Below, piece after piece: positions 18,906 through 28,335 of a stretch of 57,596 nt of DNA. Made by a program: the position numbers and the translations under genes. A model generated the notes under the pieces. The model saw only the letters and a program-made list of their open reading frames with translations. It made no database searches and was not told where the DNA came from. Numbering within the stretch: position 1 is the stretch's first letter; each line of letters opens with the position of its first letter. The DNA comes from Deltaproteobacteria bacterium (lineage in GTDB: Bacteria; Myxococcota_A; Polyangia; JAAYKL01). The stretch lies in the NCBI GenBank assembly GCA_016935665.1, contig JAFGQN010000193.1, positions 1 to 57,596 of the forward strand, given 5' to 3'.

Positions 18906-19082
18906 AACTCCAATTCACCTTTGCAATATTCAATTTGCCACTAAATATACTTCAAATTTATAGCACATAATACGTTCCGTCGAGCGTGTACTCAAGTGTT
19001 TTGGTGTATGATTTTAATACATAACAGAAATTATGCACCAGAATACAAGCCGGTCGAACGATTAATTGCCCAGAGGCAAAAA

Positions 19083-19094
19083 TTGAACGTTCAA
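19083..19094. repeat. 12-bp perfect palindrome
   Basis: TTGAACGTTCAA is a perfect palindrome in the 275-bp gap between ndk and the PP2C gene, about 180 bases before the PP2C start on the minus strand. It could be a dimeric regulator site. I see no second copy beside it. Confidence 0.3.
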
Positions 19095-19180
19095 CAAAAT
19101 CGCTATTAGCGTCGACGGAAAGATTCAAGGATGCCCCTGACTATTAAGGGGCCACAGCGCAGCTCCGTGAAAAGTTTGGG

Positions 19181-19600
19181 TTAAAGAATGGAGAAATTAT
19201 CAAAATAAAAAGCGATTTCGCGGGCTGCCGATTCGGGGGCATCAGAGCCATGAACGGCATTTTCAGTCATGCTGGCCGCATATAATTTACGAATGGTGCC
19301 TTCATCCGCCTTCTCGGGATTGGTCGCCCCCATCACTTTTCTGCAAACAGCGATAGCATCGTCGCCTTCAAGTACCATGGCGACCACTTTGCCGGATGTC
19401 ATGAATTCCTTCAAACCATCGAAAAACGGTTTACCCACATGCTCGGCATAAAAGGCTTCCACTTTATCGGTGGAGAGTCTGGTCATTTTCAAACCAACCA
19501 CCTTCAATCCCGCGTCTTCAAGCATTTTAATAATTGCACCGATATTGTTGTCTTTTACAGCATTGGGCTTCACTACACATAAAGTTCTTTCTGTTGTCAT
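19181..19600 (-). CDS. ndk: Nucleoside diphosphate kinase
   Basis: A 139-residue housekeeping enzyme that transfers the gamma phosphate of ATP to nucleoside diphosphates through a phosphohistidine. The catalytic histidine is H117 in TENAVHGSDAPESA, the family signature. The N-terminus (ERTLCVVKPNAVKDNNIGAI) supplies the lysine and base contacts. Length is typical. It follows an unknown exported protein gene by 15 bp on the same strand, so the two are probably co-transcribed. Confidence 0.97.
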   Translation of the reverse strand: MTTERTLCVVKPNAVKDNNIGAIIKMLEDAGLKVVGLKMTRLSTDKVEAFYAEHVGKPFFDGLKEFMTSGKVVAMVLEGDDAIAVCRKVMGATNPEKADEGTIRKLYAASMTENAVHGSDAPESAAREIAFYFDNFSIL

Positions 19601-19615
19601 AATTCAGTCTCCTCG

Positions 19616-20128
19616 TTATTCGTCATGATTCTGATTGAGGTCATCCTCAGTTAATTGCAATTCCTCTTCGGTCGCTTCCTCGTCAACAGCTTTCCCTTTT
19701 GTTTCAGCCTGCGTCGCGTTTTCTGCCGCGGCCGTCTTATCGGGGCCCACAAATTTCGCGTCCGGGGCCATACCATATTCGCTTTTCAGTTTTCTTTCCA
19801 GCTTCTTAAACAAAAGACTTTCGATGTATTTCGGTTGTCCATGAATGTTCATTTGAACCCGAACGTATTCACGATTGTTTTTGACCACTTTCAATACTTC
19901 CAGCGAACCATTGGCCGATATTCCCGCATCTCTGTATTCGAAAAGCAAGTATCCGGTTTCCTTGTCCTTTTCGAGAATCTGAAACCCATTATCGACGCGA
20001 ATGAAACGCACCGCACAGCGCCATACAACAGTCTCACTGTACGTTAGCTCCTTAGACATGGACGCAGCCAGACCATGTCCCGCCAACAGAACACCGCACA
20101 AAACGGTGAGTATCAATATATTCTTCAT
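19616..20128 (-). CDS. Exported hypothetical protein, acidic C-terminus
   Basis: A 170-residue protein with a clear signal peptide (NILILTVLCGVLLAGHGLAA). The mature part begins SMSKELTYSETVVWRCAVRF and has an alternating beta-like pattern (VDNGFQILEKDKETGYLLFE; GSLEVLKVVKNNREYVRVQM). It then ends in a Glu/Asp-rich disordered tail (DEEATEEELQLTEDDLNQ). I do not recognise the family. It sits between ndk and the pilus operon, 15 bp from ndk and 156 bp from the lipoprotein gene upstream. Confidence 0.7.
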   Translation of the reverse strand: MKNILILTVLCGVLLAGHGLAASMSKELTYSETVVWRCAVRFIRVDNGFQILEKDKETGYLLFEYRDAGISANGSLEVLKVVKNNREYVRVQMNIHGQPKYIESLLFKKLERKLKSEYGMAPDAKFVGPDKTAAAENATQAETKGKAVDEEATEEELQLTEDDLNQNHDE

Positions 20129-20284
20129 CGCAGACCTCCTGTATGTATTACTACTACATCAGACGACATCATCCAACTTTTCATCCAATTTGGTTCAGAT
20201 TGAATAGAAAATGGGTTGCTCGCACCTCACCACCAGCAAAACGAATCGCCAACAAATCGCAACATGAATGGATTTGTGCCAGTC

Positions 20285-21019
20285 CTAAATTTCTGTAAAA
20301 TATGGACTCTGGTAATCCTGGTCGGTCAGCCGTTGTCCCTTTGACATTTTTTCGATTACATCGAAAGTCGCTTTGTCTCGCTGTTTTCGGGTTTGAAATT
20401 TCACTTTGGGCCGCTGCGCATTTTGATTTCTGGACAAATCCCGCTTCCCCAAAATATTTCCCATGGTACTTGTGCCGCTGGAGGTAAAAATGTCAACAAC
20501 TTCCTGCCCCGGAAGCGCTTCCCATATGTCCAGACTGGCGCCTCCAAGACTGCCCTCAAAGATTTTGATATTGTACTTCTTCGACAAAGTATCGACGTTG
20601 CCAGGGTCTCTCTGAGAGCTGGCTGGAACTGCGCTTGCAAAAAAATATCCTTCGCCAAACTTATTGTGACGCACATCCACCCGGCCGGCGAGCTGTTTTT
20701 CGATATACCGCTTCACCGACTCAATGGAATGCGTTCCTTCGAAGCGTTTCACTTTATCTCCCGCTTCAATGGGAATCATTCCTTTGGGAATGCGAATCCC
20801 AAACACCATGTGATTTCCGTGGGCCAGCACGGACACATCATGCGTTGCAACTTTGGAATCGGTATCTTTGGCTGCCGGCATTGGCGGCGCCTTCCGTGTT
20901 ACGTTGGCGGGCGCAACAGTTTCTGAATCCACCTCACTGGAAATCTCCTGCTCTCTCTCGCAGCCAAAGGCGAGCACCCACAATATCAGCAGCAGTCCAC
21001 ACAAAACCCCAATGCGCAT
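20285..21019 (-). CDS. Hypothetical lipoprotein of the pilus operon
   Basis: A 244-residue lipoprotein with signal and lipobox at the N-terminus (LLLILWVLAFGCEREQ; lipidated Cys at about 20). The first part of the mature chain is low complexity. The rest contains MVFGIRIPKGMIPIEAGDKV and SIESVKRYIEKQL, which look like a small alpha/beta fold, and a basic C-terminus. No family recognised. It is the last gene of the minor pilin operon, 13 bp after pilY1, so it may help anchor or assemble the pilus tip machinery at the outer membrane. Confidence 0.7.
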   Translation of the reverse strand: MRIGVLCGLLLILWVLAFGCEREQEISSEVDSETVAPANVTRKAPPMPAAKDTDSKVATHDVSVLAHGNHMVFGIRIPKGMIPIEAGDKVKRFEGTHSIESVKRYIEKQLAGRVDVRHNKFGEGYFFASAVPASSQRDPGNVDTLSKKYNIKIFEGSLGGASLDIWEALPGQEVVDIFTSSGTSTMGNILGKRDLSRNQNAQRPKVKFQTRKQRDKATFDVIEKMSKGQRLTDQDYQSPYFTEI

Positions 21020-21032
21020 ACTGCACCTCCAA

Positions 21033-24000
21033 TCACATCACAATGGACCAGGAATCGATACCGACGCGAGTGAAGCCTCTCGCGGGAACGGGCAACGGCA
21101 CCGAAATGGTCGAAATTTGCGGTTTGGTCGAATTCGGCGGCAATGGTGCGCCACTGTCGGGATCCATGGCACGCGTTTGCGCCATCAGAGTAAACCCTTC
21201 ACGGCCGCCGCATGGAGGATTACGAACGAGTTTGAGCCCTGTCAGTACGGTGCCGTCATACACCATGAACGGTTGCAACGCATCTTCGCCTTCGACTTCC
21301 ATCTTATTGAACACCCCCGTCAACTGATTGCTCGAATCGACTTCATTGAGGGTGTTGTAGTTCACCCCCCAGATTTTGGAACCACCGTCGCCGCATGCGT
21401 TGGTGGACGATTCGCTCAATGGTACGAATGTGGAAAAATACGCCACCTTGTCAAACACAAATATCCGCCCCAGCAGTTTTTCACCGAGTCCAAAAAATTC
21501 GTAACCATCCACAGCCGTGACCTGTCCCTCGGCTTTACGAGCGTCGGTTGCATTTGTGGAAGTCTCCTCCACCATTTGCATCTGGTAGGGCAGCAAACCG
21601 GAATTCGCGGAAATAGTAAACGGTAGATCACCGGCCACAATCGGTTCTCCTATCCACCAATTGATTTTGGGCGGCGCCATATTCAGGGTAGAGGTTGTCG
21701 CGCCCCCGGATTCAACCACTTCAATCAGAGGCGTCTGCGTGATGGAATATACGCGATGGTGATCCAGATTTTCCATACCGTCGATTTGACCCGTGCCAAA
21801 CAAAAGTACGTTGTTCAACTCGTCATCCTGCACAACTGTCGGCGGCGCCAGCATGGGAATTCGCGGAAACGGGAACTCCTTATTCACACATGCCTGTCCG
21901 GTGCAGGCATTCATGCCGAGATCACTTTTGGTTAGGGTGCCACTAAACATGGCCTTCTGCTCATCCAATGAACACGGCAGGGAGACATCGATGTCCTTTG
22001 CCCCGCAGCACCCCTTGGATTTAGATTTGGCAGCCCCCGGAGCTGAATCGCTCAGGCAATCGTAGTAGGGATAGTGCTCTGCCAGCAATGTATCGAAAAA
22101 CAGTTTTAACTTCCATTCCGAAGGATCGGTGCTGCTCAAATCTATTTGCCAGATACGTCCCCGATCATCCCCGATAAACGCCTGGTCGGCCACTTTGCCG
22201 GTTTTTATACTGTTGGGCACCACTGGCTGACCAATCAACTGCGCCACGCGCGCTCTGGCAATATCGCCATTAAACAAAGGTGATATGAACAGGGAAGTAT
22301 CTGTTAAATCCACATCGGCGTCCACGGTGGGATTGAGGTATCGAAGCAGTTTGCCATCTCCAAGGCGCACGATGTAGACACCGGTGGAAACGCCCAAACC
22401 GCCGTTTTCACCAGCCTTGTATCCCCCTGGCAAAATGGCCACAGCCACCTGGTGTTCGGCGGATGTTGCCTTTTCAATGGGCAGTGGACCTTTCATGTAC
22501 ACATATGCCAGCTCCGGCCTTGCCAGCCCCATGCCCATTTCTCCAAACATTCGCCGGACCTGGGCCGCTTCAGAGGTGGGATCTTCTCCATCAGGGGGAT
22601 ATCTGGATGCGTTTGTGCCAAATCGATCGGGCGACAGTTCCCACCGAAACACGGGCCTGTGCTCGGGGGTTTCTGTCACATCCAGCGCAAAGTATCCATA
22701 CCCGCCCTTTCCAAGGCCACCAACAACGATGGAGCGCCAGTATTTCAGCTCATTTTCCGGCGAATCCAGTTTGCGGTAAAGCAGCACATCGGCCGCCACC
22801 GGAGGACCATCCACACCAAAAATATGCTGGTATCCCCCCACTCCCGCCTCCACCTCGTAGTCAGATGTGTAATCGCCATCCACAAGTGTGTTGGTTCGCT
22901 TAATCCCAATGGGAAACTGTGTACCAATGGTGGGCAACAGCGCAGACGGGATGAAGCCCCAGCCTTCGGGTTTAAAGCTATCCGTTTTTGTTGGATCGTA
23001 CATCAGATTAAAGGAATGCAAAATACCATCGTTGGTCCCCACATAAAGCAATGGTTTGCGCTCGGATAATGTCTTCTTCTCCCCAGCGCCATCTGCTGTA
23101 AAGGTGGAGGCGCGATACTCCTGATAAGAGGCGTACGGAACGCGCTCATTGGCAGGAGGCAGTACAAATGGCGTGGAACTGTATATATCTCCCATGGGAT
23201 GCTCTGCCCTGGGGCCAATCGATGGCGTGTCCGTAAGAGCTGTACTGTCCGGGTACAAATAAACTGCCACCATTTTTGCGTATTCCGTTGATGTTTCAGC
23301 CTCTGATTCCGCAAGTCCCAAATCGTTGTCATACACCTCGCCTGATTTAAATTCCGTTAGTACATCCGGAAGTCCCAGCTGGAATGTGGCTTTGCTGCCA
23401 TCGTACTCAAGCTCTTTGTCGGTAACATCCGGTTTGACCACATACAAACTGCGACCTTCGTCTTCTATCTGACTGGTGAGCAAATCGTGAAATGCCGTCA
23501 CGTTATTGACGATTTCCGCGGACGTATCAGAATCGGTATCGGTTGCTGTTTCGTCTTTGCACAATTGTCCCTCCCGATACAAATACCCTTTCCATGGACC
23601 ATCCCCGGAAGTCTGATAACCGGAATTCATCACCCACTGGGCAGCAATGCTGGTATTTTCCACACCAAACTCCGGATTAATGGCAGTCACCACCTCCGTC
23701 CGGGAAGATACGGTTTCCGGAGATATGGACTGCAGCACCATACTGATTACCATGCTCAGGTCCTCGGCAGAATTCACAAAGAGCGCCCCATTGGCCTTTT
23801 TGTCCTCGTGTTCGCCACCACAATTATTGAACCTGTCAAATTCATCCTTGTCCCGTTCGCACCAATCATTAACCAATACGCCGGAATCATCGCGTTCACG
23901 CCAGGGCGCTTCTCTAAACACACTCTCCCCATAAAGAACCGCGTCCTTTTTTTCCGGCCAACCTTTAAGGGCGAGCAAATTCAAGTATTGTCGCGGTGTC

Positions 24001-25706
24001 ACCCATACCTGATCGTTGGCTGTCTCCACATCCGCTTTGCACTCTGCTTCGCTCAACTCTCTAAGCACAATGCAATCATCAGCCGGTTTGGGGCAGTAGG
24101 CTTCACCCGACACGGTGTCCGTTTGCCAGCCGGGAAAATTATCCGGATCAATGTCGCACCGATTCCGCACATCGGAATCCTTTCCTTTCATGTTGACGCC
24201 AATGACCACCAGGTACAGGGGTTCCACCGAAGCGGGATTGGCCGCGAGCTTCGATACCACCTGATACATCTGTTCCACTTCGGTGGCGGTGGAGTTAAAC
24301 GGACAATTGTACGCATCATCCCCTGTGGCCGTCCATGGCGCGGGAGGAGCGCCGTTCATCAGTGTTTCAGCCAGCGACGTGGTGCTGTTCAACGTTTTAT
24401 CCTTGCTGCAATACGCCTGCGGAAACTCCAGTGAGTCTGTCTGAATGCCATCCGTAATAAAAAAAGCCACCTTGGGACGACAGTCGTAAAAGAAATCCGA
24501 TCCCTGGTTGTATGCCGGACGCACTTCGGGCGAATTGTAATAGTACTCCCCGGCGTCATCAAACATGGCGGCGTCAAACGAACAGTGATTGGGCTCCACG
24601 CTATTGAGCATCACACGCGCGTCATGGTTGGAATTTTCAAAATCGTTAGAGATGGGAATCATTCGTCCCACGGCCTGCGGATACGGTCCACGGACCCCGG
24701 CATTCCAGTACTTGCTGGCCGATCCCGTTGGCACGACGTTGTAGTAACTGTCCGGATCTGCGGGATTGCGCTGCTCATACGCGGTAATAAACCAGCGCGT
24801 ATCCACCCCGTAATCCCAGCCGGACCGATGTATGTCCAGGTAGTCCGAAGATAAATCCCATTCCGCCGACGTAAAGTTTTTACTCGCTGCATTCCAGGTT
24901 TTTTGTGTAGGAGCCGGCAGATTGTCAAAACTCATTAGATTGAATCTGCCCAGCGTTCGAAATCGTTCCAATATGCCATCTGTGCTGCGATCGAGCGCCA
25001 AAGGATGATAATCGAAGCAAATGTGCCGAGTATTGTTTGGGTTATTCTTATCCACGACCTCTACATGGTCTTCATTTTTACACCAGCGCCGCTGTCCGGA
25101 CATGGTGGAAAACTGTACCCCCAACCCACTCACGCTGGGCAGATTGCCGATGCACTGCTGGAAATCCTCATTCCAGTCCCCTCGACCACCGCCACTCTCA
25201 CTGCTGCGGGGATCCCGACAATTCACCAGGCGAAAATGAGGCTCACGGCTATACTCCCAATACTCTGCGGTCAGCTTTGATATATCCTCATACATAGAGT
25301 TGCCGGCAGTGTCTGTGTCTGCATCTCCGGGTATGCCAGAAAGGGTATCTGCTTTGAGCATGGGGCGAATTACAGCTTCCTCATAAAAGCAATGCTGATA
25401 ATGCGCTGGAATTGTCCCCATCAATGCTTCCATCACCATTTGCCAGGATGTGGAGAGCGACCCATAATCCTCCATTTCATTCATTTTATAACACTGCGCC
25501 TCGGCATCACGGGTTCTCTGGTCCGCCGTTGCATTGTAGCTATCGGGCGACTGGGGCTTTGTCCAATTCATACCGCGTCCCGTATCGAGGAGAATAGTCA
25601 CATTGGGATTGATATATTGCCCCGGCAGCTGCGCTGTGGCATTGCCCGCAAACAGAACGCCCACCCAAAGCAGAATCGCGGATACTAAATATTGGTTTGT
25701 GTTCAT
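21033..25706 (-). CDS. pilY1: PilY1-like type IV pilus tip/adhesin protein
   Basis: A 1557-residue exported protein with a signal peptide (LVSAILLWVGVLFAGNATAQ). The N-terminal half holds a von Willebrand A-like region (NVTILLDTGRGMNW; later KVAFFITDGIQTDS) with long Cys-containing insertions. The C-terminal half is the PilY1/PilC beta-propeller (KPLLYVGTNDGILHSFNLMY; LKYWRSIVVGGLGKGGYGYF; DQAFIGDDRGRIWQIDLSST). Such proteins sit at the pilus tip, prime pilus assembly and bind surfaces. The MIDAS motif is DTGRG rather than DxSxS. I chose the ATG at 25706 with GAGGATAG upstream. It is the fifth gene of a six-gene pilus operon. Confidence 0.9.
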   Translation of the reverse strand: MNTNQYLVSAILLWVGVLFAGNATAQLPGQYINPNVTILLDTGRGMNWTKPQSPDSYNATADQRTRDAEAQCYKMNEMEDYGSLSTSWQMVMEALMGTIPAHYQHCFYEEAVIRPMLKADTLSGIPGDADTDTAGNSMYEDISKLTAEYWEYSREPHFRLVNCRDPRSSESGGGRGDWNEDFQQCIGNLPSVSGLGVQFSTMSGQRRWCKNEDHVEVVDKNNPNNTRHICFDYHPLALDRSTDGILERFRTLGRFNLMSFDNLPAPTQKTWNAASKNFTSAEWDLSSDYLDIHRSGWDYGVDTRWFITAYEQRNPADPDSYYNVVPTGSASKYWNAGVRGPYPQAVGRMIPISNDFENSNHDARVMLNSVEPNHCSFDAAMFDDAGEYYYNSPEVRPAYNQGSDFFYDCRPKVAFFITDGIQTDSLEFPQAYCSKDKTLNSTTSLAETLMNGAPPAPWTATGDDAYNCPFNSTATEVEQMYQVVSKLAANPASVEPLYLVVIGVNMKGKDSDVRNRCDIDPDNFPGWQTDTVSGEAYCPKPADDCIVLRELSEAECKADVETANDQVWVTPRQYLNLLALKGWPEKKDAVLYGESVFREAPWRERDDSGVLVNDWCERDKDEFDRFNNCGGEHEDKKANGALFVNSAEDLSMVISMVLQSISPETVSSRTEVVTAINPEFGVENTSIAAQWVMNSGYQTSGDGPWKGYLYREGQLCKDETATDTDSDTSAEIVNNVTAFHDLLTSQIEDEGRSLYVVKPDVTDKELEYDGSKATFQLGLPDVLTEFKSGEVYDNDLGLAESEAETSTEYAKMVAVYLYPDSTALTDTPSIGPRAEHPMGDIYSSTPFVLPPANERVPYASYQEYRASTFTADGAGEKKTLSERKPLLYVGTNDGILHSFNLMYDPTKTDSFKPEGWGFIPSALLPTIGTQFPIGIKRTNTLVDGDYTSDYEVEAGVGGYQHIFGVDGPPVAADVLLYRKLDSPENELKYWRSIVVGGLGKGGYGYFALDVTETPEHRPVFRWELSPDRFGTNASRYPPDGEDPTSEAAQVRRMFGEMGMGLARPELAYVYMKGPLPIEKATSAEHQVAVAILPGGYKAGENGGLGVSTGVYIVRLGDGKLLRYLNPTVDADVDLTDTSLFISPLFNGDIARARVAQLIGQPVVPNSIKTGKVADQAFIGDDRGRIWQIDLSSTDPSEWKLKLFFDTLLAEHYPYYDCLSDSAPGAAKSKSKGCCGAKDIDVSLPCSLDEQKAMFSGTLTKSDLGMNACTGQACVNKEFPFPRIPMLAPPTVVQDDELNNVLLFGTGQIDGMENLDHHRVYSITQTPLIEVVESGGATTSTLNMAPPKINWWIGEPIVAGDLPFTISANSGLLPYQMQMVEETSTNATDARKAEGQVTAVDGYEFFGLGEKLLGRIFVFDKVAYFSTFVPLSESSTNACGDGGSKIWGVNYNTLNEVDSSNQLTGVFNKMEVEGEDALQPFMVYDGTVLTGLKLVRNPPCGGREGFTLMAQTRAMDPDSGAPLPPNSTKPQISTISVPLPVPARGFTRVGIDSWSIVM

Positions 25707-25717
25707 TCTATCCTCAC

Positions 25718-26377
25718 TTAATTCCCGTAGGCAGCAATGGGACCGATGGTGACCTTGCCTTTGCCGTTTGCCCGGGCCGTCTCGATGAATTGGCGATCCC
25801 ACAGCCCATACGCTGTTCCAAAGCGCACGGACACATTAATTCCAAAAATGTACCATCCGTAATTCTGATCATCAAAACAGGAGTAGCCCGGGGGACACGG
25901 GCCCACCAGAGGCGCGTCATATGTAATCACAGTCTGATAATTTTCGTTCGAACTGCTGCTGACATCGCTTAAATCCGGCATAAACCCGGGAGGACAGTCG
26001 GTCCCCTCGGCAAACGTACATGTGCCAGGTACGCCTTTGGTATAAAAGTTATCAGAAAGGCTGAACGCGTATTGCACCTGCCAAAGATTGTTCTTGTCGC
26101 CAATAATCTCCTGGGCCTCTTCGGACCCGCCCGCTTTTGGAGAAAGAAACCGCAATCGATAATAATCCGGTGAGCTGCGCAAATCTGTAATGGCCACTGC
26201 CATGGCGCTCTCAACCAGGGCCACCGCACGGGTGGAATCCACATAGGCGCCAGTGGAAAGCGCTTCCTGTCGAGAATGTCGAATGGCCAGCAAGCCAATG
26301 CCGCTGATCATTATTATCAGCAAAAGCACCATGATAAGCACAAACCCCCTCTGTGATGATGTCCCGTGTGGTCCCAT
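25718..26377 (-). CDS. pilX: PilX-like type IV pilus minor pilin assembly protein
   Basis: A 219-residue protein with the PilX-type N-terminus: a short polar leader, then QRGFVLIMVLLLIIMISGIG, a prepilin-like hydrophobic helix after a glycine. ARAVALVESAMAVAITDLR-like sequence follows (VDSTRAVALVESAM), as in PilX/GspK-type proteins. The rest is the globular head, with several Cys (TCTFAEGTDCPPG; GPCPPGYSCF). It lies between pilW and pilY1 with gaps of 12 and 11 bp. GGGGAG precedes the start. Confidence 0.85.
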   Translation of the reverse strand: MGPHGTSSQRGFVLIMVLLLIIMISGIGLLAIRHSRQEALSTGAYVDSTRAVALVESAMAVAITDLRSSPDYYRLRFLSPKAGGSEEAQEIIGDKNNLWQVQYAFSLSDNFYTKGVPGTCTFAEGTDCPPGFMPDLSDVSSSSNENYQTVITYDAPLVGPCPPGYSCFDDQNYGWYIFGINVSVRFGTAYGLWDRQFIETARANGKGKVTIGPIAAYGN

Positions 26378-26389
26378 AACAACTCCCCG

Positions 26390-27643
26390 TTATATATTCA
26401 GCGTTTCGCCATTTTGAAACAGAGCCATCTGGCTTTCAATGTTTGGCAGTTTAACTTCAACGGTAAACCGGCGAATTTTGTAATTTCCCACATCCAGTGG
26501 CTTGCCATCGGCATCGGCTGGGGCATTGGCCAACTCATTGGTGAGCACGCTTCCTGCCGCGCCCCCGCGCTCCTGCAGCTGATCCGTGCGTTCCATGCGA
26601 ACAGCCAGAGAAATGATGGCGGACCGCACATGCTCGGGAAACACGCGTTTATCATTAATATTTCCCGCTGCCGGTATTGGCAAATGTCCGGTACGCGACT
26701 CATTCACAATCGTGTCTGTATCAGAGGGAAGGGTTGTTCCCGCCGCGTTGGTGTAGTAGGCCTGATCGGCGCCCCTGTTTATATCCGGACCACTTTCAGA
26801 AGGATCCACCGCTCGAAACCACACCTGGAAATCCACCACATTTTCCGCAATCACCACCGCTCCCAGACGACTCGTGTTCGAAAGGCCCGAGGTAGGAAGG
26901 GTACTGGCAGTACTGCTGTCATAATTGATAAAATAGCGCATGAGCACCTGTCTGTTTGGAGTGTTTGGCGTGGGGGATTCAACCCGATACATCACGGCCT
27001 GATTGGCGCCAATTTTCACGTTTCTCTCGCCAAACGCCTTGTCAATCAACTCACCACTCATGATGTGAATCGTACACTTCTGACATACGCCATCGCTGCA
27101 CTCCTCTTCCACCGGCGGATCCGCGGCATTCACCTTGGCTTCGTGTGTCTGACCTTTGGCGGTAACCAAATGGGCAAACGCATAATTGCCATCAAATTCC
27201 CTGCGGCACATGCCTTCGCGAAAAGCGGAAAAAATGGTCACTTCGTCGTTATCGGCATCCACCATTCCCTCGTACATGTTGTCCCCAATAAAATTTCCCA
27301 CAAGAATGACCGTATCCGGTCCGGTGCCCCCCGAATTCAGATGGACGATTGGATTGCGGAAGTAGGCCTGATGCATCCCCGCTCCTCCACCTTGCCTGGA
27401 GACCATGGAGTTTTTGTTGTCATCATGCCTCGGATTGGCCGCGTAAAACATTCCTGTGCGCATAAAGTCGAATCGCAGCATATCGATGCCGGCCCGCGCC
27501 GCCTGGGACGCCTCAACAATCATCTGTTCATTCTGCGCCGTCTGGGTCATGGAACGGGTGATCAGTGTCAGCGAGATGGCCGCAATAGAGCCCAGCAACA
27601 GCGCCACCATCATTTCTATCAACGTAAATCCGCGTTGTCTCAT
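26390..27643 (-). CDS. pilW: PilW-like minor pilin
   Basis: A 417-residue prepilin-like protein. The cleavage site and helix are clear: RQRGFTLIEMMVALLLGSIA, with the conserved Glu at position 5 of the mature chain. The head includes RAGIDMLRFDFMRTGMFYAA, a usual PilW feature, and a long variable C-terminal region. It belongs to the initiating complex of minor pilins under the PilY1 tip. Spacing to pilV upstream is 15 bp and to pilX downstream 12 bp. Confidence 0.9.
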   Translation of the reverse strand: MRQRGFTLIEMMVALLLGSIAAISLTLITRSMTQTAQNEQMIVEASQAARAGIDMLRFDFMRTGMFYAANPRHDDNKNSMVSRQGGGAGMHQAYFRNPIVHLNSGGTGPDTVILVGNFIGDNMYEGMVDADNDEVTIFSAFREGMCRREFDGNYAFAHLVTAKGQTHEAKVNAADPPVEEECSDGVCQKCTIHIMSGELIDKAFGERNVKIGANQAVMYRVESPTPNTPNRQVLMRYFINYDSSTASTLPTSGLSNTSRLGAVVIAENVVDFQVWFRAVDPSESGPDINRGADQAYYTNAAGTTLPSDTDTIVNESRTGHLPIPAAGNINDKRVFPEHVRSAIISLAVRMERTDQLQERGGAAGSVLTNELANAPADADGKPLDVGNYKIRRFTVEVKLPNIESQMALFQNGETLNI

Positions 27644-27658
27644 TACATCTCCTGTGGA

Positions 27659-28321
27659 CTAGTCCGGTTCCACCTTGTTGGCAAAATCCCTGGTCAGAAT
27701 CTGTTCCAGCAACAGAGAATGAATATTGGGCTGCACCATGGTCTCACCTTCTGTCGCTGCGGAATCGGTATCTGTCCCCTTGACGAGATGGGTACTGCAG
27801 TCGGCCCAGTTTCCGGCATCCTTCTCCATATATCGCCCTTCTTTGGCCCATGTGATCATCACACTTGCATGAAACAGATTTCCCGGCAGCGCCTTTTCCG
27901 AGCCCGGGCGGACGTCCGGTATAATCCGAAAGTGAATGCAGTATTTGGCCGTGTTGACCGTACTGTAACCAGGGTCGGTCGAATTCCTCAGATACTCGTC
28001 AAATCGAACCGTATCCGATAGCGTTATCCAATTGCCATTGGCATCAAACCCGGATTTAAGCAACGGGAGGTAATTCACACTGGCCGAAGACAGTGGTGGG
28101 TCGTCGGGGGCGTATGCCGATACCTCATTGTGAAGCCAGGTCATGGCGAACTGGGCCAGATTGGCGGCGGCTGTACGTTCTCGACCGAACACCGACGCAT
28201 TCATTGAAACCTTGTTCAGCGCCACCAGTCCCATGGCGGTTACCGAAAATATCACAACCGCAACGAGCACTTCCAGTAAAGAAAATCCAGCCGCGTTTCT
28301 GCATTGACGTTTACTGCACAT
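27659..28321 (-). CDS. pilV: PilV-like minor pilin
   Basis: A 220-residue minor pilin. The leader MCSKRQCRNAAG is followed by FSLLEVLVAVVIFSVTAMGL, the processed N-terminal helix with Glu at position 5, and then a PilV-type continuation (GLVALNKVSMNASVFGRERT). The head is unlike others I recognise. AAAGGAG precedes the start. It is part of the FimT-PilV-PilW-PilX-PilY1 order common to type IVa pilus minor pilin operons. Confidence 0.88.
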   Translation of the reverse strand: MCSKRQCRNAAGFSLLEVLVAVVIFSVTAMGLVALNKVSMNASVFGRERTAAANLAQFAMTWLHNEVSAYAPDDPPLSSASVNYLPLLKSGFDANGNWITLSDTVRFDEYLRNSTDPGYSTVNTAKYCIHFRIIPDVRPGSEKALPGNLFHASVMITWAKEGRYMEKDAGNWADCSTHLVKGTDTDSAATEGETMVQPNIHSLLLEQILTRDFANKVEPD

Positions 28322-28335
28322 CGAAAAATGCTCCT

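Noticed and set aside
26366-28021. 551-codon plus-strand open frame
   Set aside because: Antisense to pilW and pilV. His/Arg/Ile-rich composition is typical of a shadow frame.
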